DNA of 64,000 nucleotides from Loktanella gaetbuli (GTDB lineage Bacteria > Pseudomonadota > Alphaproteobacteria > Rhodobacterales > Rhodobacteraceae): positions 496,001 through 560,000 of the forward strand of contig NZ_JAJATZ010000002.1 in the NCBI RefSeq assembly GCF_020531945.1, in the 5' to 3' direction. The notes beneath the pieces are model-generated. The model was given only the letters and a program-made list of their open reading frames with translations, did not search any database and had not been told where the DNA came from. Position numbers and translations under genes: made by a program. This document shows, one piece after another, positions 1-8,262 of this stretch; the first letter of the stretch is position 1; every line of letters begins with the position of its first letter.

Positions 1-582
1 ATGCGCCGCGCGATCCGACATGTCGTGCAACGCGCGTGCGGTCAGATCCTTGCCCGCCCCGGTTGGCCCGGTAATCAGCACATCGGCATCGGTGCGCGCA
101 ATGGCGCGGATGTTCTTGCGCAAGGCGACCATGGCGTCGGACCGACCGATCAGGCGGGACTCGACCTTGTCCCGGCAACCGACCTCACGCTTGAGGGACC
201 TGTTCTCGATGGTCAGCCGCCGTTTTTCCAGCGCGTGATGGATCGTGCTGATCAGGCGGGTCGGCGCAAAGGGTTTCTCGATAAAATCATAGGCCCCTTC
301 GCGCATGGACTGCACCGCCAGATCGACGTCGCCATGTCCAGTCACCAGAATAACCGGAAATTCCGGGTCAATTTCCAGCACCTGCTGCATCAGCCAGCTT
401 CCGTCCCGGCCGGGCATTCGAATGTCCGTCACCAGAATACCTTCGAATCCGCGTGTGATCCGCGCCAGCGCGTCTTCAGCGCTGGCAAAAGCCTCGGCCG
501 GCAGATCGTGCAGCATAAGAGTCTGCAAACCGGCGTTACGCAATTCTTCTTCGTCGTCGACGAACAGGACGGTCTGTTTCAT
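1..582 (-). CDS. dctD: C4-dicarboxylate two-component response regulator DctD, C-terminus cut by window edge
   Basis: Only the first 194 residues are inside the window. Residues 1-120 form a receiver domain: Asp9-Asp10 of the acidic pocket, phosphoacceptor Asp53 in LVTDIRMPG, and the conserved Lys103 in FIEKPF. A sigma54-activator AAA+ domain starts near residue 142, with Walker A GPTGAGKD at 172-179. The ATG at 582 overlaps the dctB stop in an ATGA, so the two genes are translationally coupled. By family knowledge, DctD activates sigma54 promoters of dicarboxylate uptake genes when DctB phosphorylates it. The sigma54-contact loop and the DNA-binding domain lie outside the window. Other NtrC-family regulators are possible, but the DctB partner makes DctD the best name. 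Confidence 0.93.
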   Translation of the reverse strand, partial: MKQTVLFVDDEEELRNAGLQTLMLHDLPAEAFASAEDALARITRGFEGILVTDIRMPGRDGSWLMQQVLEIDPEFPVILVTGHGDVDLAVQSMREGAYDFIEKPFAPTRLISTIHHALEKRRLTIENRSLKREVGCRDKVESRLIGRSDAMVALRKNIRAIARTDADVLITGPTGAGKDLTARALHDMSDRAAH

Positions 583-2357
583 TCCGCCGCCGTCCGCATC
601 GCCTGTGCCGGCTGTAGCGTCACCACAAAGATCGCTCCACCATCGGGATGATTGGCCGCCGTCATCATGCCCCCGAAATCCGTGACGATATTATACGAAA
701 TCGACAGTCCCAGCCCCAACCCCTTGCCCGGTGGCTTGGTCGTGAAAAACGGATCAAAGAGCTGGTCCAGCGCGGCCGGATCGATCCCCGGTCCGTTGTC
801 CCAGACCGTGATGCGAGGCCCGTCGACCCGCAGGGATACAACCTGATCGTCCTGACCTTCCATCGCGTCCAGCGCGTTGTTGAGCATGTTGACGATCACT
901 TGCTGCAACCGGACGTGGCCGCCGATCACCCAGACCTCGCCCGCGGGCGGTGTATAGTCGATCCGTCCACCTGTCGTTGCCAGACGCACGTCAAACACCG
1001 CCAGTGCATCCTGAACGACCTGGTTCAGCAGCAGCGGCCCCGCAGCCTGCTGCGGACGCCGGGCAAAGTTGCGCAGATGTGCCGAAATCGACGCCATGCG
1101 GTCCACCATCCTGGAAATACGTGTGATGTTGTCCTGCGCCTCGGCGATCCTGTCACGTTTCAGAAAGGCGCGCGCATTGTCGGCATAGGTTTTGACAGCG
1201 GCTAGCGGCTGGTTGAATTCATGCGACAGGGCCGCCGACATCTGGCCCAGGCCTGTCAGTTTACCCGCCTGGATCAGATCGGTCTGGGTCGACTTGAGGT
1301 GCTCCAGCGCCTTTTGCAGATCGGCCGTGCGTTCATCGACAGTGGCCTCCAGCAGGCGTTTCGCCCCCTGCTCGCGCACCAATGCCTCGCGTTGACGCGC
1401 CTGTTTCAACAGATACGACAGCAGGGCCCCGAACAGCAAAAGCCCCGTCAGCCCCAGGATCAACAGCAATTTCAGCGCCATCAGACGTGCAGGCCCGGTC
1501 GGTGTCAAAGACGTCATGACCCAGCCACGCTGCGGCAATGCCGTCGAGGTCATGACGTAGCTTTCGCCGCTTGTTTCGGCAAAGCTGACCAGCTGGGCGG
1601 TATCATCCAGCGCGATCTTGTTGATTGGCAGCAGTTCGATCCGGTCGATCGGATATTGAAGATTCTGCGCGATCACCCGCCGGGTTGTATCGGTCAGCGG
1701 GCGCATGGCGCGAAAATGCCAGTCCGGGCGCGATGACATCAGCACAAATCCGTTTGCATCGGACACCATGAATTCGCTGCCAGCACCGTTCCAGACACTA
1801 TTGAACGCCTGGATGTTGAACTTGACCGCCAGGACACCGACGATCCGGTCGCCCTCCTCGACCGGGGCCGCATAGTAATAGCCACGCTCTCCGGTGGTGG
1901 TGCCAGATACCTGGAAACTGGTCAGCGCACCTTCCCGGGCGTTCATGAAATAGGATTGATGGCTGAAATTACGATCAATGAAACTGCCCGGTTCGCGATA
2001 TGTGGCAGCGGCGATCGTGCGCCCCGAAATGTCCATCAGAAATACGTCGGATGCCTGCACCATCAGCGCTGTCTGCCGCAGATCCTCGTTCACCTCGGCC
2101 AGCAGTGCCGCATCGGGGGGCGCGGCCAAGAGGTCCGCAAGACTAGCACGTTCCGCGATCAGTGCGGGTAGCGGTGCATAGCGGTCCAATGCAGCGCTCA
2201 GGCTCTCCTTGGCCAATTCCAGCAACGGCCCGTCCTGTTCGGCCTGCTGCCTCAGGTAATGCCTCTCGAGCGACGGCACAGACAATGCCCCTGCCAGCAC
2301 CGTCGCCAGCGCAAGCCCACCGGTAAAGAGAAAAATACGACGTCGCTGCGCGTTCAT
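579..2357 (-). CDS. dctB: C4-dicarboxylate sensor histidine kinase DctB
   Basis: A 592-residue inner-membrane sensor kinase. One transmembrane helix lies near residues 8-27 and a second near 295-317. They bracket a periplasmic double-CACHE type sensor region that reads external dicarboxylates in this family. A cytoplasmic coiled linker (320-360) leads to the HisKA box LSHEFNQPLAAVKTYA with phospho-acceptor His379. The ATPase motifs are intact: N box (NMLNNALDA), G1 box (WDNGPGI) and G2 box (GKGLGLGLSIS). It is transcribed ahead of dctD with an ATGA overlap. No dctPQM transporter lies beside it in the window; the only DctP-like protein is 27 kb away. Substrate specificity cannot be read from the sequence. 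Confidence 0.93.
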   Translation of the reverse strand: MNAQRRRIFLFTGGLALATVLAGALSVPSLERHYLRQQAEQDGPLLELAKESLSAALDRYAPLPALIAERASLADLLAAPPDAALLAEVNEDLRQTALMVQASDVFLMDISGRTIAAATYREPGSFIDRNFSHQSYFMNAREGALTSFQVSGTTTGERGYYYAAPVEEGDRIVGVLAVKFNIQAFNSVWNGAGSEFMVSDANGFVLMSSRPDWHFRAMRPLTDTTRRVIAQNLQYPIDRIELLPINKIALDDTAQLVSFAETSGESYVMTSTALPQRGWVMTSLTPTGPARLMALKLLLILGLTGLLLFGALLSYLLKQARQREALVREQGAKRLLEATVDERTADLQKALEHLKSTQTDLIQAGKLTGLGQMSAALSHEFNQPLAAVKTYADNARAFLKRDRIAEAQDNITRISRMVDRMASISAHLRNFARRPQQAAGPLLLNQVVQDALAVFDVRLATTGGRIDYTPPAGEVWVIGGHVRLQQVIVNMLNNALDAMEGQDDQVVSLRVDGPRITVWDNGPGIDPAALDQLFDPFFTTKPPGKGLGLGLSISYNIVTDFGGMMTAANHPDGGAIFVVTLQPAQAMRTAAE

Positions 2358-2491
2358 CGTGGCAACATGCCCGATTGCTGCATGTAATTACAGACAGAAT
2401 CGCGCGTGATGCGGGGACAGAACAGCGCAACCACGGGGGACATCGGACGCGGCCCGAATACGACCCGGACCGACGGGGCAAGTTTCGGGCG

Positions 2492-4084
2492 CTACGACGC
2501 GATCCGATCAATGTGATTTTTCAGGATGTGGCGGTACAATCCGATACCCAGCCGGGACATCTGCCCCGATTGTTCGGTGCCATCCAGATTGCCGAAACCG
2601 CGAATATCACGGTCCTTGCGGGCAATGCGGAAACCGGCACCGATTTCGGTCATTTCTGCAAATGCTGACAGTCGCGCATTGGCATCACTGTCATCTTGCC
2701 GGTCGATCGCCGTCATCAAAAGCATGTTCGCTTGCACATGACTGCGCCCGATGCGCCCCCGCAATTGATGCAGCTGGGCCAGACCGAACCGGTCGGCATC
2801 CCAGACCACCATCGTGTTTGCGCGGGCGTTATCCAGCCCGCTTTCGACGATCGTGGTGGAGATCAGCACATCAACCTGACCCGACATGAAACTGAACATC
2901 GTCTCGGCCATGTCCGCATCCGCCATTTGCCCATGCGCCACAACATGGCTGAATGCCGCATCGCGATCCGTGAATGCGGCGTCCAGCTCTTCGACATCCG
3001 AGATGCGCGGACAGACGATGTAGCATTGACCGCCCCGCGCGGTTTCTGTCGCGATGGCGGCCAGCATCCTGTCCACGTCGCATGCCTGAACCTGCGTTTC
3101 CACAGGCTGACGGTTTTGCGGCGCGGTCGCCAGAACAGACACGTCGATCAAGCCGACTTCGGCTGTGGCAAGGGTGCGCGGGATCGGCGTCGCCGTCATG
3201 CTGAGGACATGGAGCCCGTCTGTCAGGTCGCGCAAGTGCGCCTTGTCGTCTTCGCCAAATCGCTGTTCCTCGTCAATAATCAGCAGACCGAGGTGCGCAA
3301 ATGCGATCGCGTCGTCCAGCAGTGCCTGCGTTCCGACCACAATGCCGATATCCCCGGATGCAAGCCCCAACAACAACTCCTGCCTTTGTGCGGGATCAGT
3401 CAGGCGCGACAGCTCTGCCACCGTGATATCGGTCTCATGAAACCGCTGGGCAAAGGTTTCAAAGTGCTGACGCGCCAGCACCGTCGTCGGTGCGGCGATC
3501 ACGACTTGATGCCCGGTCAGCGCGGCCGCTGCCGCCGCCCGCAAGGCGACCTCTGTCTTTCCAAAACCGACGTCGCCGACCAACATTCGGTTCATCGGCG
3601 TCGTGCGTTGCAAATCCGCAAGAACAGCCTCGGTCGCGCGGATCTGATCCACCGTCATTTCATGCGGAAACGCCGCGACGAAATCATCAAGCATCCCGTC
3701 CGGGACCACGACACTGGATGCCTCCGCGCGCCGACGGGCCTTGTCAGCGGCAACCATATTCTCGGCACTTTGGCGCAATTCGACGATCATCTCGTCGCGC
3801 CGCTTGACCCAGTCGTCCGAATTCAGTCGATCCAGGGTCAGGTTTTCGGCAGGGGCACCGTATGGCCAGAAATCATGGCCCGCGCGGGCGGGCAGCATCA
3901 TCTTGCCATCATGACGGTAAACGAATGTTGTCAATGTCTGCTGCGTGTCACCCAGATCCGTTTCGAACTGCCCGCCATACCTTGCAAGGCCGTGCTCGAA
4001 ATGGACGACGGCATCACCCGGTTCCAGCTTGTCGTCGCCGAACAACAGGTCATGGTCACGGTCGGTCAATTTCCGGTTGGTCAT
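2492..4084 (-). CDS. Stand-alone Mfd-like translocase ('mini-Mfd': RNAP-interaction plus helicase modules only)
   Basis: 530 residues aligning from the start of the Mfd RNAP-interaction (CarD-like) domain to the end of its TRG motif. Visible are the RID signature VVHFEHGLARYGG (about 26-38), Walker A GDVGFGKT (170-177), DEEQ (271-274), TATP (297-300), motif VI QLRGRIGRS (440-448) and a TRG-like segment ending in EQSGQMSRLGIGLY (about 504-517). The N-terminal UvrB-homology modules that recruit UvrA and the autoinhibitory C-terminal domain are absent. The expected activity is ATP-driven translocation on DNA while bound to RNA polymerase, without repair recruitment; this is inference. The ATG at 4084 is chosen because AAGGG lies 5 nt upstream and homology begins there; a longer open frame to 4186 has no such support. 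This is not full-length Mfd, which is about 1,150 residues. Confidence 0.85.
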   Translation of the reverse strand: MTNRKLTDRDHDLLFGDDKLEPGDAVVHFEHGLARYGGQFETDLGDTQQTLTTFVYRHDGKMMLPARAGHDFWPYGAPAENLTLDRLNSDDWVKRRDEMIVELRQSAENMVAADKARRRAEASSVVVPDGMLDDFVAAFPHEMTVDQIRATEAVLADLQRTTPMNRMLVGDVGFGKTEVALRAAAAAALTGHQVVIAAPTTVLARQHFETFAQRFHETDITVAELSRLTDPAQRQELLLGLASGDIGIVVGTQALLDDAIAFAHLGLLIIDEEQRFGEDDKAHLRDLTDGLHVLSMTATPIPRTLATAEVGLIDVSVLATAPQNRQPVETQVQACDVDRMLAAIATETARGGQCYIVCPRISDVEELDAAFTDRDAAFSHVVAHGQMADADMAETMFSFMSGQVDVLISTTIVESGLDNARANTMVVWDADRFGLAQLHQLRGRIGRSHVQANMLLMTAIDRQDDSDANARLSAFAEMTEIGAGFRIARKDRDIRGFGNLDGTEQSGQMSRLGIGLYRHILKNHIDRIAS

Positions 4085-4154
4085 GTCGGCCCTTTTTGCG
4101 CGTTCGACGGCCAACGCCCGCCACGCCATTTTGATCCCAAAGGAAATGGGCATT

Positions 4155-4193
4155 ACAGCCATGTCGCGCCGTCGACAGGCCGACATGGGCTGT
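4155..4193. promoter_or_regulatory. Imperfect inverted repeat between the mini-Mfd gene and the divergent kinase gene
   Basis: Arms at 4155-4166 and 4181-4193 are complementary over 12 bp with one bulged G, around a 14-nt loop. The element sits in the 243-bp gap between divergent starts at 4084 and 4328, so it could be an operator for either gene or a hairpin in the mini-Mfd 5' leader. There is no U tract, so it is not an ordinary terminator. Its function is unknown. Confidence 0.4.
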
Positions 4194-4327
4194 GATAGCG
4201 CGGCTTGCGCTGGCCAGGCTATGATTGATACCTTGGATTAAACTGACGCTATCGTGAATGTGCGTCCTGTCGAACCACGTCCGGTCCACCTGCCTTTTTG
4301 ATGGCACGCAACAGCAAAGGCCGATCC

Positions 4328-5758
4328 ATGGATCACTACGATGGACTCAATCCGGGCATATTCTTTGATGCAGCAGCGACCGCACAGTTGGTTTTTACAA
4401 CCGACTTGCGTATCGTCGCGGCCAACAAACGCTATTGCGCGCTGTTGGGCCGCCAGCCACGTGACCTGATCGGCTACCAGGTTTTCGAAGCCTTTCCGGC
4501 AAATCCGGATGATCCCGAAGCCAGCGCCGAAGCCGAGCTTACCGCGTCAATCGAGGCTGTCGTGGCAACCGGCAAGGAACAGCAAATGCCGCTGCGGCAG
4601 CATGATGTGCGCGAGGCGGATGGGCGCTATGCCACGCGCTATTGGCGGGTGCGGAACTCTCCGATCTTTGCTGACGACGCACGGCCTGACAAGGTCACGC
4701 ATATCATCCAAACCGCCGAGGATGTGACCCGCAACACGCTGGGCGAACGTGCCGACGCCGCCAGACAGCGTGCTGCGATGCGCGGTGCCGAACTCAGCTA
4801 TTTCGAACTTGACCCGGTTTCCGGTCATCTGATCCAGTCGCCGCAACTGGATGCGCTGTTCGGTTTCGATCCCGAAGACACCAACGACGCCGTCGAACCG
4901 TTTCTTGATCGTTTCCACCCCGATGATCGCGCCGAAGCCCGCGCCGAAATCGAACGGGTCGCCCGCACGATCGGTGCAGATCTGCATCTGAACAGCAGGA
5001 TTATCCTGCCCGACGGCACAATGCGTTGGGTGATCGGTCGCGGTGAATCCGTGCGCGATCCCGACACGCAGACCGTCCGGATTGTGGGCATTGTTCTGGA
5101 TGTGACGGCCATCCGCGAAAACGAGGCCCGGTTGAGCGAGGCCCTCGCCGCACGGGACCTGATGATCGCCGAGGTCAATCACAGGGTCAAAAATTCGCTT
5201 CAGATGGTGACCAGCATTCTCAACCTCGAGGGCTCTGCCACCGTCGACCCGGCGGCGCGTTCCTCGCTTCGCGCGGCAACCGCGCGGGTCAATGCCGTGG
5301 CCGCGATCCATGCATCTTTGTACGAAGACGCGGACGTCAGCTCGGTCTGGATCGATCGATACCTGAAACGTCTGACAACGCACCTTCGGTTGTCGCTGTC
5401 CAGCGATGCGCGCGGCCTGCAAATCACCTATGACGCCGAATCCATCCGGCTGGACACCGACAGGGCCGTGTCGCTGTCGCTGGCGGTCAATGAGCTGGTC
5501 ACCAATTCGTTCAAGCACGCCTACGGGCCCGAAGACGACGGGACGGTCACAATCACGCTGCGCCGCGCCGACGAAAACATGATCCTGCTCGAGGTCGCGG
5601 ATGACGGAACCGGCCCCGGTGCAGATCGGGCGTCATCGGATGCAAAATCCTCGGGCCTCGGACAGCGTCTGATTGCGGGGATGGCCGCAAGCCTTGGCGG
5701 AACGATCGAGGAAGATCAGACGAACGGCTGGCGCACACGTATCCTGTTCCCTGAATAA
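4328..5758 (+). CDS. PAS-PAS sensor histidine kinase of the HisKA_2 (HWE-like) type
   Basis: 476 residues with no transmembrane segment, so probably cytoplasmic. Two PAS-like domains occupy about residues 10-135 and 150-265. The second ends in the usual PAC-type phrase (VGIVLDVTAIREN). The dimerisation/phosphorylation box EVNHRVKNSLQM with His near residue 284 is the HisKA_2 signature, followed by an ATPase domain with N box (VNELVTNSFKHAY) and G boxes (DDGTGPG, SGLGQRLI). ATG 4328 is chosen because AAAGG lies 7 nt upstream; an ATG at 4301 has no ribosome binding site. The next gene is its likely partner, a receiver-only regulator starting 10 nt downstream. No Cys-containing LOV motif is seen, so light sensing is not supported. 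The signal is unknown. Confidence 0.88.
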   Translation: MDHYDGLNPGIFFDAAATAQLVFTTDLRIVAANKRYCALLGRQPRDLIGYQVFEAFPANPDDPEASAEAELTASIEAVVATGKEQQMPLRQHDVREADGRYATRYWRVRNSPIFADDARPDKVTHIIQTAEDVTRNTLGERADAARQRAAMRGAELSYFELDPVSGHLIQSPQLDALFGFDPEDTNDAVEPFLDRFHPDDRAEARAEIERVARTIGADLHLNSRIILPDGTMRWVIGRGESVRDPDTQTVRIVGIVLDVTAIRENEARLSEALAARDLMIAEVNHRVKNSLQMVTSILNLEGSATVDPAARSSLRAATARVNAVAAIHASLYEDADVSSVWIDRYLKRLTTHLRLSLSSDARGLQITYDAESIRLDTDRAVSLSLAVNELVTNSFKHAYGPEDDGTVTITLRRADENMILLEVADDGTGPGADRASSDAKSSGLGQRLIAGMAASLGGTIEEDQTNGWRTRILFPE

Positions 5759-5768
5759 GGTTTTCAAA

Positions 5769-6149
5769 TTGCTGAAATTCCTGATCGTCGAAGACAACTT
5801 TCTGATTGCGATCGACCTCGAGGCACAGCTCCTTGAAATGGGTCATGGTGTCATCGGCATTGCGACGACAGCGCCTGCGGCCATCGCGATGGCGGGCGGT
5901 GCGAAACCTGATGTGGCGATCATCGACCTGCAACTGGCCGAGGGCACACGGGGCCAGGATGCAGCCATCGCCCTATGGCAGGATTTCGGCATCCCCTCGA
6001 TTATCGTCAGTGGCAGCCTGCACCAGATAAGCGATGCCGAGGAAACAGCGATCCACCCGTTGGCGATGTTGTCGAAACCATTGATGCCGGACGAATTGCG
6101 CCGGGTGATTGATATTGCAGACTTGGCAACCAGCCCGAAACCAGGCTGA
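5769..6149 (+). CDS. Single-domain response regulator
   Basis: 126 residues making a complete receiver domain and nothing else. The acidic pocket is in FLIVEDN, the phosphoacceptor Asp in AIIDLQLA, and the conserved Lys in LSKPLMPDEL. The TTG at 5769 is chosen because AAGG of the upstream stop region lies about 9 nt before it and the domain starts there. The same frame is open back to 5673, which would overlap the kinase by 86 bp. Lacking an output domain, it presumably acts by protein-protein contact or as a phosphate sink for the upstream HisKA_2 kinase, as several alphaproteobacterial single-domain regulators do. It lacks the FATGUY motif of the SdrG/MrrA group. Confidence 0.82.
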   Translation: MLKFLIVEDNFLIAIDLEAQLLEMGHGVIGIATTAPAAIAMAGGAKPDVAIIDLQLAEGTRGQDAAIALWQDFGIPSIIVSGSLHQISDAEETAIHPLAMLSKPLMPDELRRVIDIADLATSPKPG

Positions 6150-6480
6150 CCGCTGCGGTCTGCCACACGACGATGGCACCGTGACCGCAACCACGCAGGG
6201 ATCATGACTGGCGGCTTTGCCGATGTCGCAGCAAACAAAGGCAAATGGACCTTTGAAAATTCGCGCAGAGGTGACGCCCACGCATCAGACGTGCCTTGAC
6301 ATGTCCAGCCGCAAACCCGGCGCGGTTCAGCGTGATCCCCCGCGTTCCATGGGGTCCGCTGCAAGTTGCCCATGGAGGCGATGGATGATCCCCCTACCGA
6401 TTTACCGAGAGCTACTTCAAGCTGCTAAAGCGCAAGCGGATCCGACGACAGAACGCCGCAGGCGCTCAGACTTCGATCAC
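6150..6480. other. 331-bp gap with no intact gene
   Basis: Between the convergent response regulator and the ABC ATPase gene. Directly after the regulator stop is a short palindrome (GACCGC-T-GCGGTC) that could end transcription, but it has no U tract. The right half carries a short IS3-like transposase relic, annotated separately. No reading frame in the rest is convincing. Confidence 0.5.
6389..6454 (+). pseudogene. Relic of an IS3-family transposase (OrfB C-terminal motif)
   Basis: In the frame of 6407-6454 the sequence reads ESYFKLLKRKRIRRQN. This matches the segment after the catalytic Glu in IS3-group OrfB transposases, which typically reads like 'ESFFxLLKRERIRRR'. A stop codon lies seven codons upstream and the similarity stops after about 20 codons, so this is a decayed fragment. 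No terminal inverted repeats were recognised. The match is short and from memory. Confidence 0.35.
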
Positions 6481-8262
6481 TCAGGCTTCTTGCGCGACGA
6501 GGTGGTTGTCCCCGATATCGCGCAGATGAACACGCGCCGGGGCCTTGCCGATCGGCCAAATCGGTGAAGGCAGGTCACCGGGCCGTTGTGCCTGCGGTGG
6601 TCTCTTTCGCTGTGGATCTGGGATCGGCACGGCATCCAAGAGCCGCCGCGTATAGCTGTGTTGTGGATTTCCGAACACCTGGTCGCGTGTCCCCATTTCG
6701 ACGATTTGACCGAGGTACATCACAGCCAGTCGGTCCACGACATTTTCGACAACAGCCATATCATGGCTGATAAACAGATATGCCACACCCATCTCGGCCT
6801 GCAATTCCTCTAGCAAGTCGAGGACCTGCGCTTGGACCGACACATCAAGCGCGGATACGCTTTCGTCGCAAATGATCAGCTTTGGTTTCAGGGCAAGCGC
6901 ACGGGCCACGCAGATGCGCTGACGCTGCCCGCCTGAAAATTCGTGCGGGTAGCGTGTCATCTGATCTTGTGTCAGGCCGACACGTGCAAACAGATCGGCT
7001 GCACGCGCGTGACGTTCCGCCGCCGTCCCGATCCCATGTATCAAGAGTGGCTCTGCCACAGCTTCGCCCACCGTCATGCGCGGGTCGAGCGCCGCCATCG
7101 GGTCCTGGAAAACCATCTGGACGTCCCGGCAGATTTGGCGTCGGCCCAGACTTGTCAGCCCGCCCAGCGCTTTTCCGTCGACTTCGACGTGGCCGGCATG
7201 GGGCACGAGCCCGACCAATGCCTTGGCAATTGTCGATTTCCCGCAACCGGATTCGCCAACCAGACCAAAGGTTTCTCCGGGTTGAATGTCGAGGGTCGCA
7301 CCTTCGACCGCATGCACCCTGTGCGTCGGGCGACCAAGAAAATTTGCGCCGATATCGAAATGGACCTGCGCGCCAACCAGTCTGGCGACCGGGACAGATG
7401 CCGTGGGTGGCAGGGGTTTGGCGCGGGCAGCCCCCGATCCCAGGCGTGGGACGGCAGACAAAAGTGCGCGGGTATATTCCTGCTTTGGTGCGGTAAAAAG
7501 GGTGTCGACAGGCGCGCTTTCGATCATGCGGCCTTGACGCATGACCACAACGCGGTCCGCACTTTCGGCGACGACGCCCATGTCGTGTGTGATGAGAATG
7601 ATCGCGGTGCCGGTTTCGGCCTGCAATTCACGCAGAAGGTCCAGCACTTCGCGTTGGACGGTTACATCGAGGGCCGTAGTCGGCTCATCCGCTATCAACA
7701 GAGCAGGACGCAGGGCCAGCGCCATGGCGATCATCACGCGCTGACGCATGCCACCCGAAAGTTCATGGGGATACTGCTTCATCCGGCGTTCGGGTTCCGG
7801 GATACGAACGCGCCGCAGCGCCTCGATTGCGGCGCTGCGGGCAGCACCTCTCGACACGGCTTCGTGGGCACGGATCGCCTCGGTCATCTGACTGCCAATG
7901 GTATGGACCGGGTTCAATGACGTCATCGGCTCTTGAAAGATCATTGCCAGTTTGGCTCCACGCCAGGCGCGCATTCTGGCCTCTGGCAGGTCCGGCAAGT
8001 TGACACCTTCAAGCAGCGCCTGACCGGATGTGACGGTGACGTTGTTGGGAAGCAAACCCATCAGGGCAAGCGAAGTGATGGATTTCCCCGACCCGCTTTC
8101 ACCCGCGATGGCAAGCGTTTCCCCGGGATACAGTTCAAACGATAGTCCGGCCACCAACGGGCGGACGACGCCGCGATCCCTGACCGATACGGTCATATCA
8201 CGCACCGACAGCAGGGGTGCGGTCGCCCCCGAAGGGGCGGTCGCTGTGTGTGTCGTCATCAT
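6481..8262 (-). CDS. ABC transporter ATP-binding protein with two fused ATPase domains (DppD-DppF type)
   Basis: 593 residues comprising two oligopeptide/dipeptide-type nucleotide-binding domains in one chain, like GsiA or YejF. Domain 1 has Walker A GESGSGKS (54-61), signature LSGGM (168-172) and Walker B with DEPTTALD. Domain 2 has GESGCGKS (336-343), FSGGQ (442-446) and DESVSALD. Each domain ends in the Opp-type C-terminal extension. It energises the transporter formed by the DppB/DppC-like permeases and DppA-like binding protein upstream. The ATG at 8262 overlaps the amidase stop in an ATGA. It is the last gene of the amide operon, with the IS3-like relic just downstream. Confidence 0.93.
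   Translation of the reverse strand: MMTTHTATAPSGATAPLLSVRDMTVSVRDRGVVRPLVAGLSFELYPGETLAIAGESGSGKSITSLALMGLLPNNVTVTSGQALLEGVNLPDLPEARMRAWRGAKLAMIFQEPMTSLNPVHTIGSQMTEAIRAHEAVSRGAARSAAIEALRRVRIPEPERRMKQYPHELSGGMRQRVMIAMALALRPALLIADEPTTALDVTVQREVLDLLRELQAETGTAIILITHDMGVVAESADRVVVMRQGRMIESAPVDTLFTAPKQEYTRALLSAVPRLGSGAARAKPLPPTASVPVARLVGAQVHFDIGANFLGRPTHRVHAVEGATLDIQPGETFGLVGESGCGKSTIAKALVGLVPHAGHVEVDGKALGGLTSLGRRQICRDVQMVFQDPMAALDPRMTVGEAVAEPLLIHGIGTAAERHARAADLFARVGLTQDQMTRYPHEFSGGQRQRICVARALALKPKLIICDESVSALDVSVQAQVLDLLEELQAEMGVAYLFISHDMAVVENVVDRLAVMYLGQIVEMGTRDQVFGNPQHSYTRRLLDAVPIPDPQRKRPPQAQRPGDLPSPIWPIGKAPARVHLRDIGDNHLVAQEA

Noticed and set aside
4085..4186. Upstream extension of the mini-Mfd reading frame
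   Set aside because: Homology and a strong ribosome binding site both place the start at 4084; the extension has no support and covers the inverted repeat.
2696..4195. 499-codon plus-strand open frame opposite mini-Mfd
   Set aside because: It is a mirror of a well-supported gene. Its translation is rich in His, Arg and Gln, typical of antisense frames in GC-rich DNA.
8224..8240. Hairpin CGCCCC-CGAA-GGGGCG near the start of the ATPase gene
   Set aside because: It lies within a low-complexity coding linker, with no U tract; probably chance.
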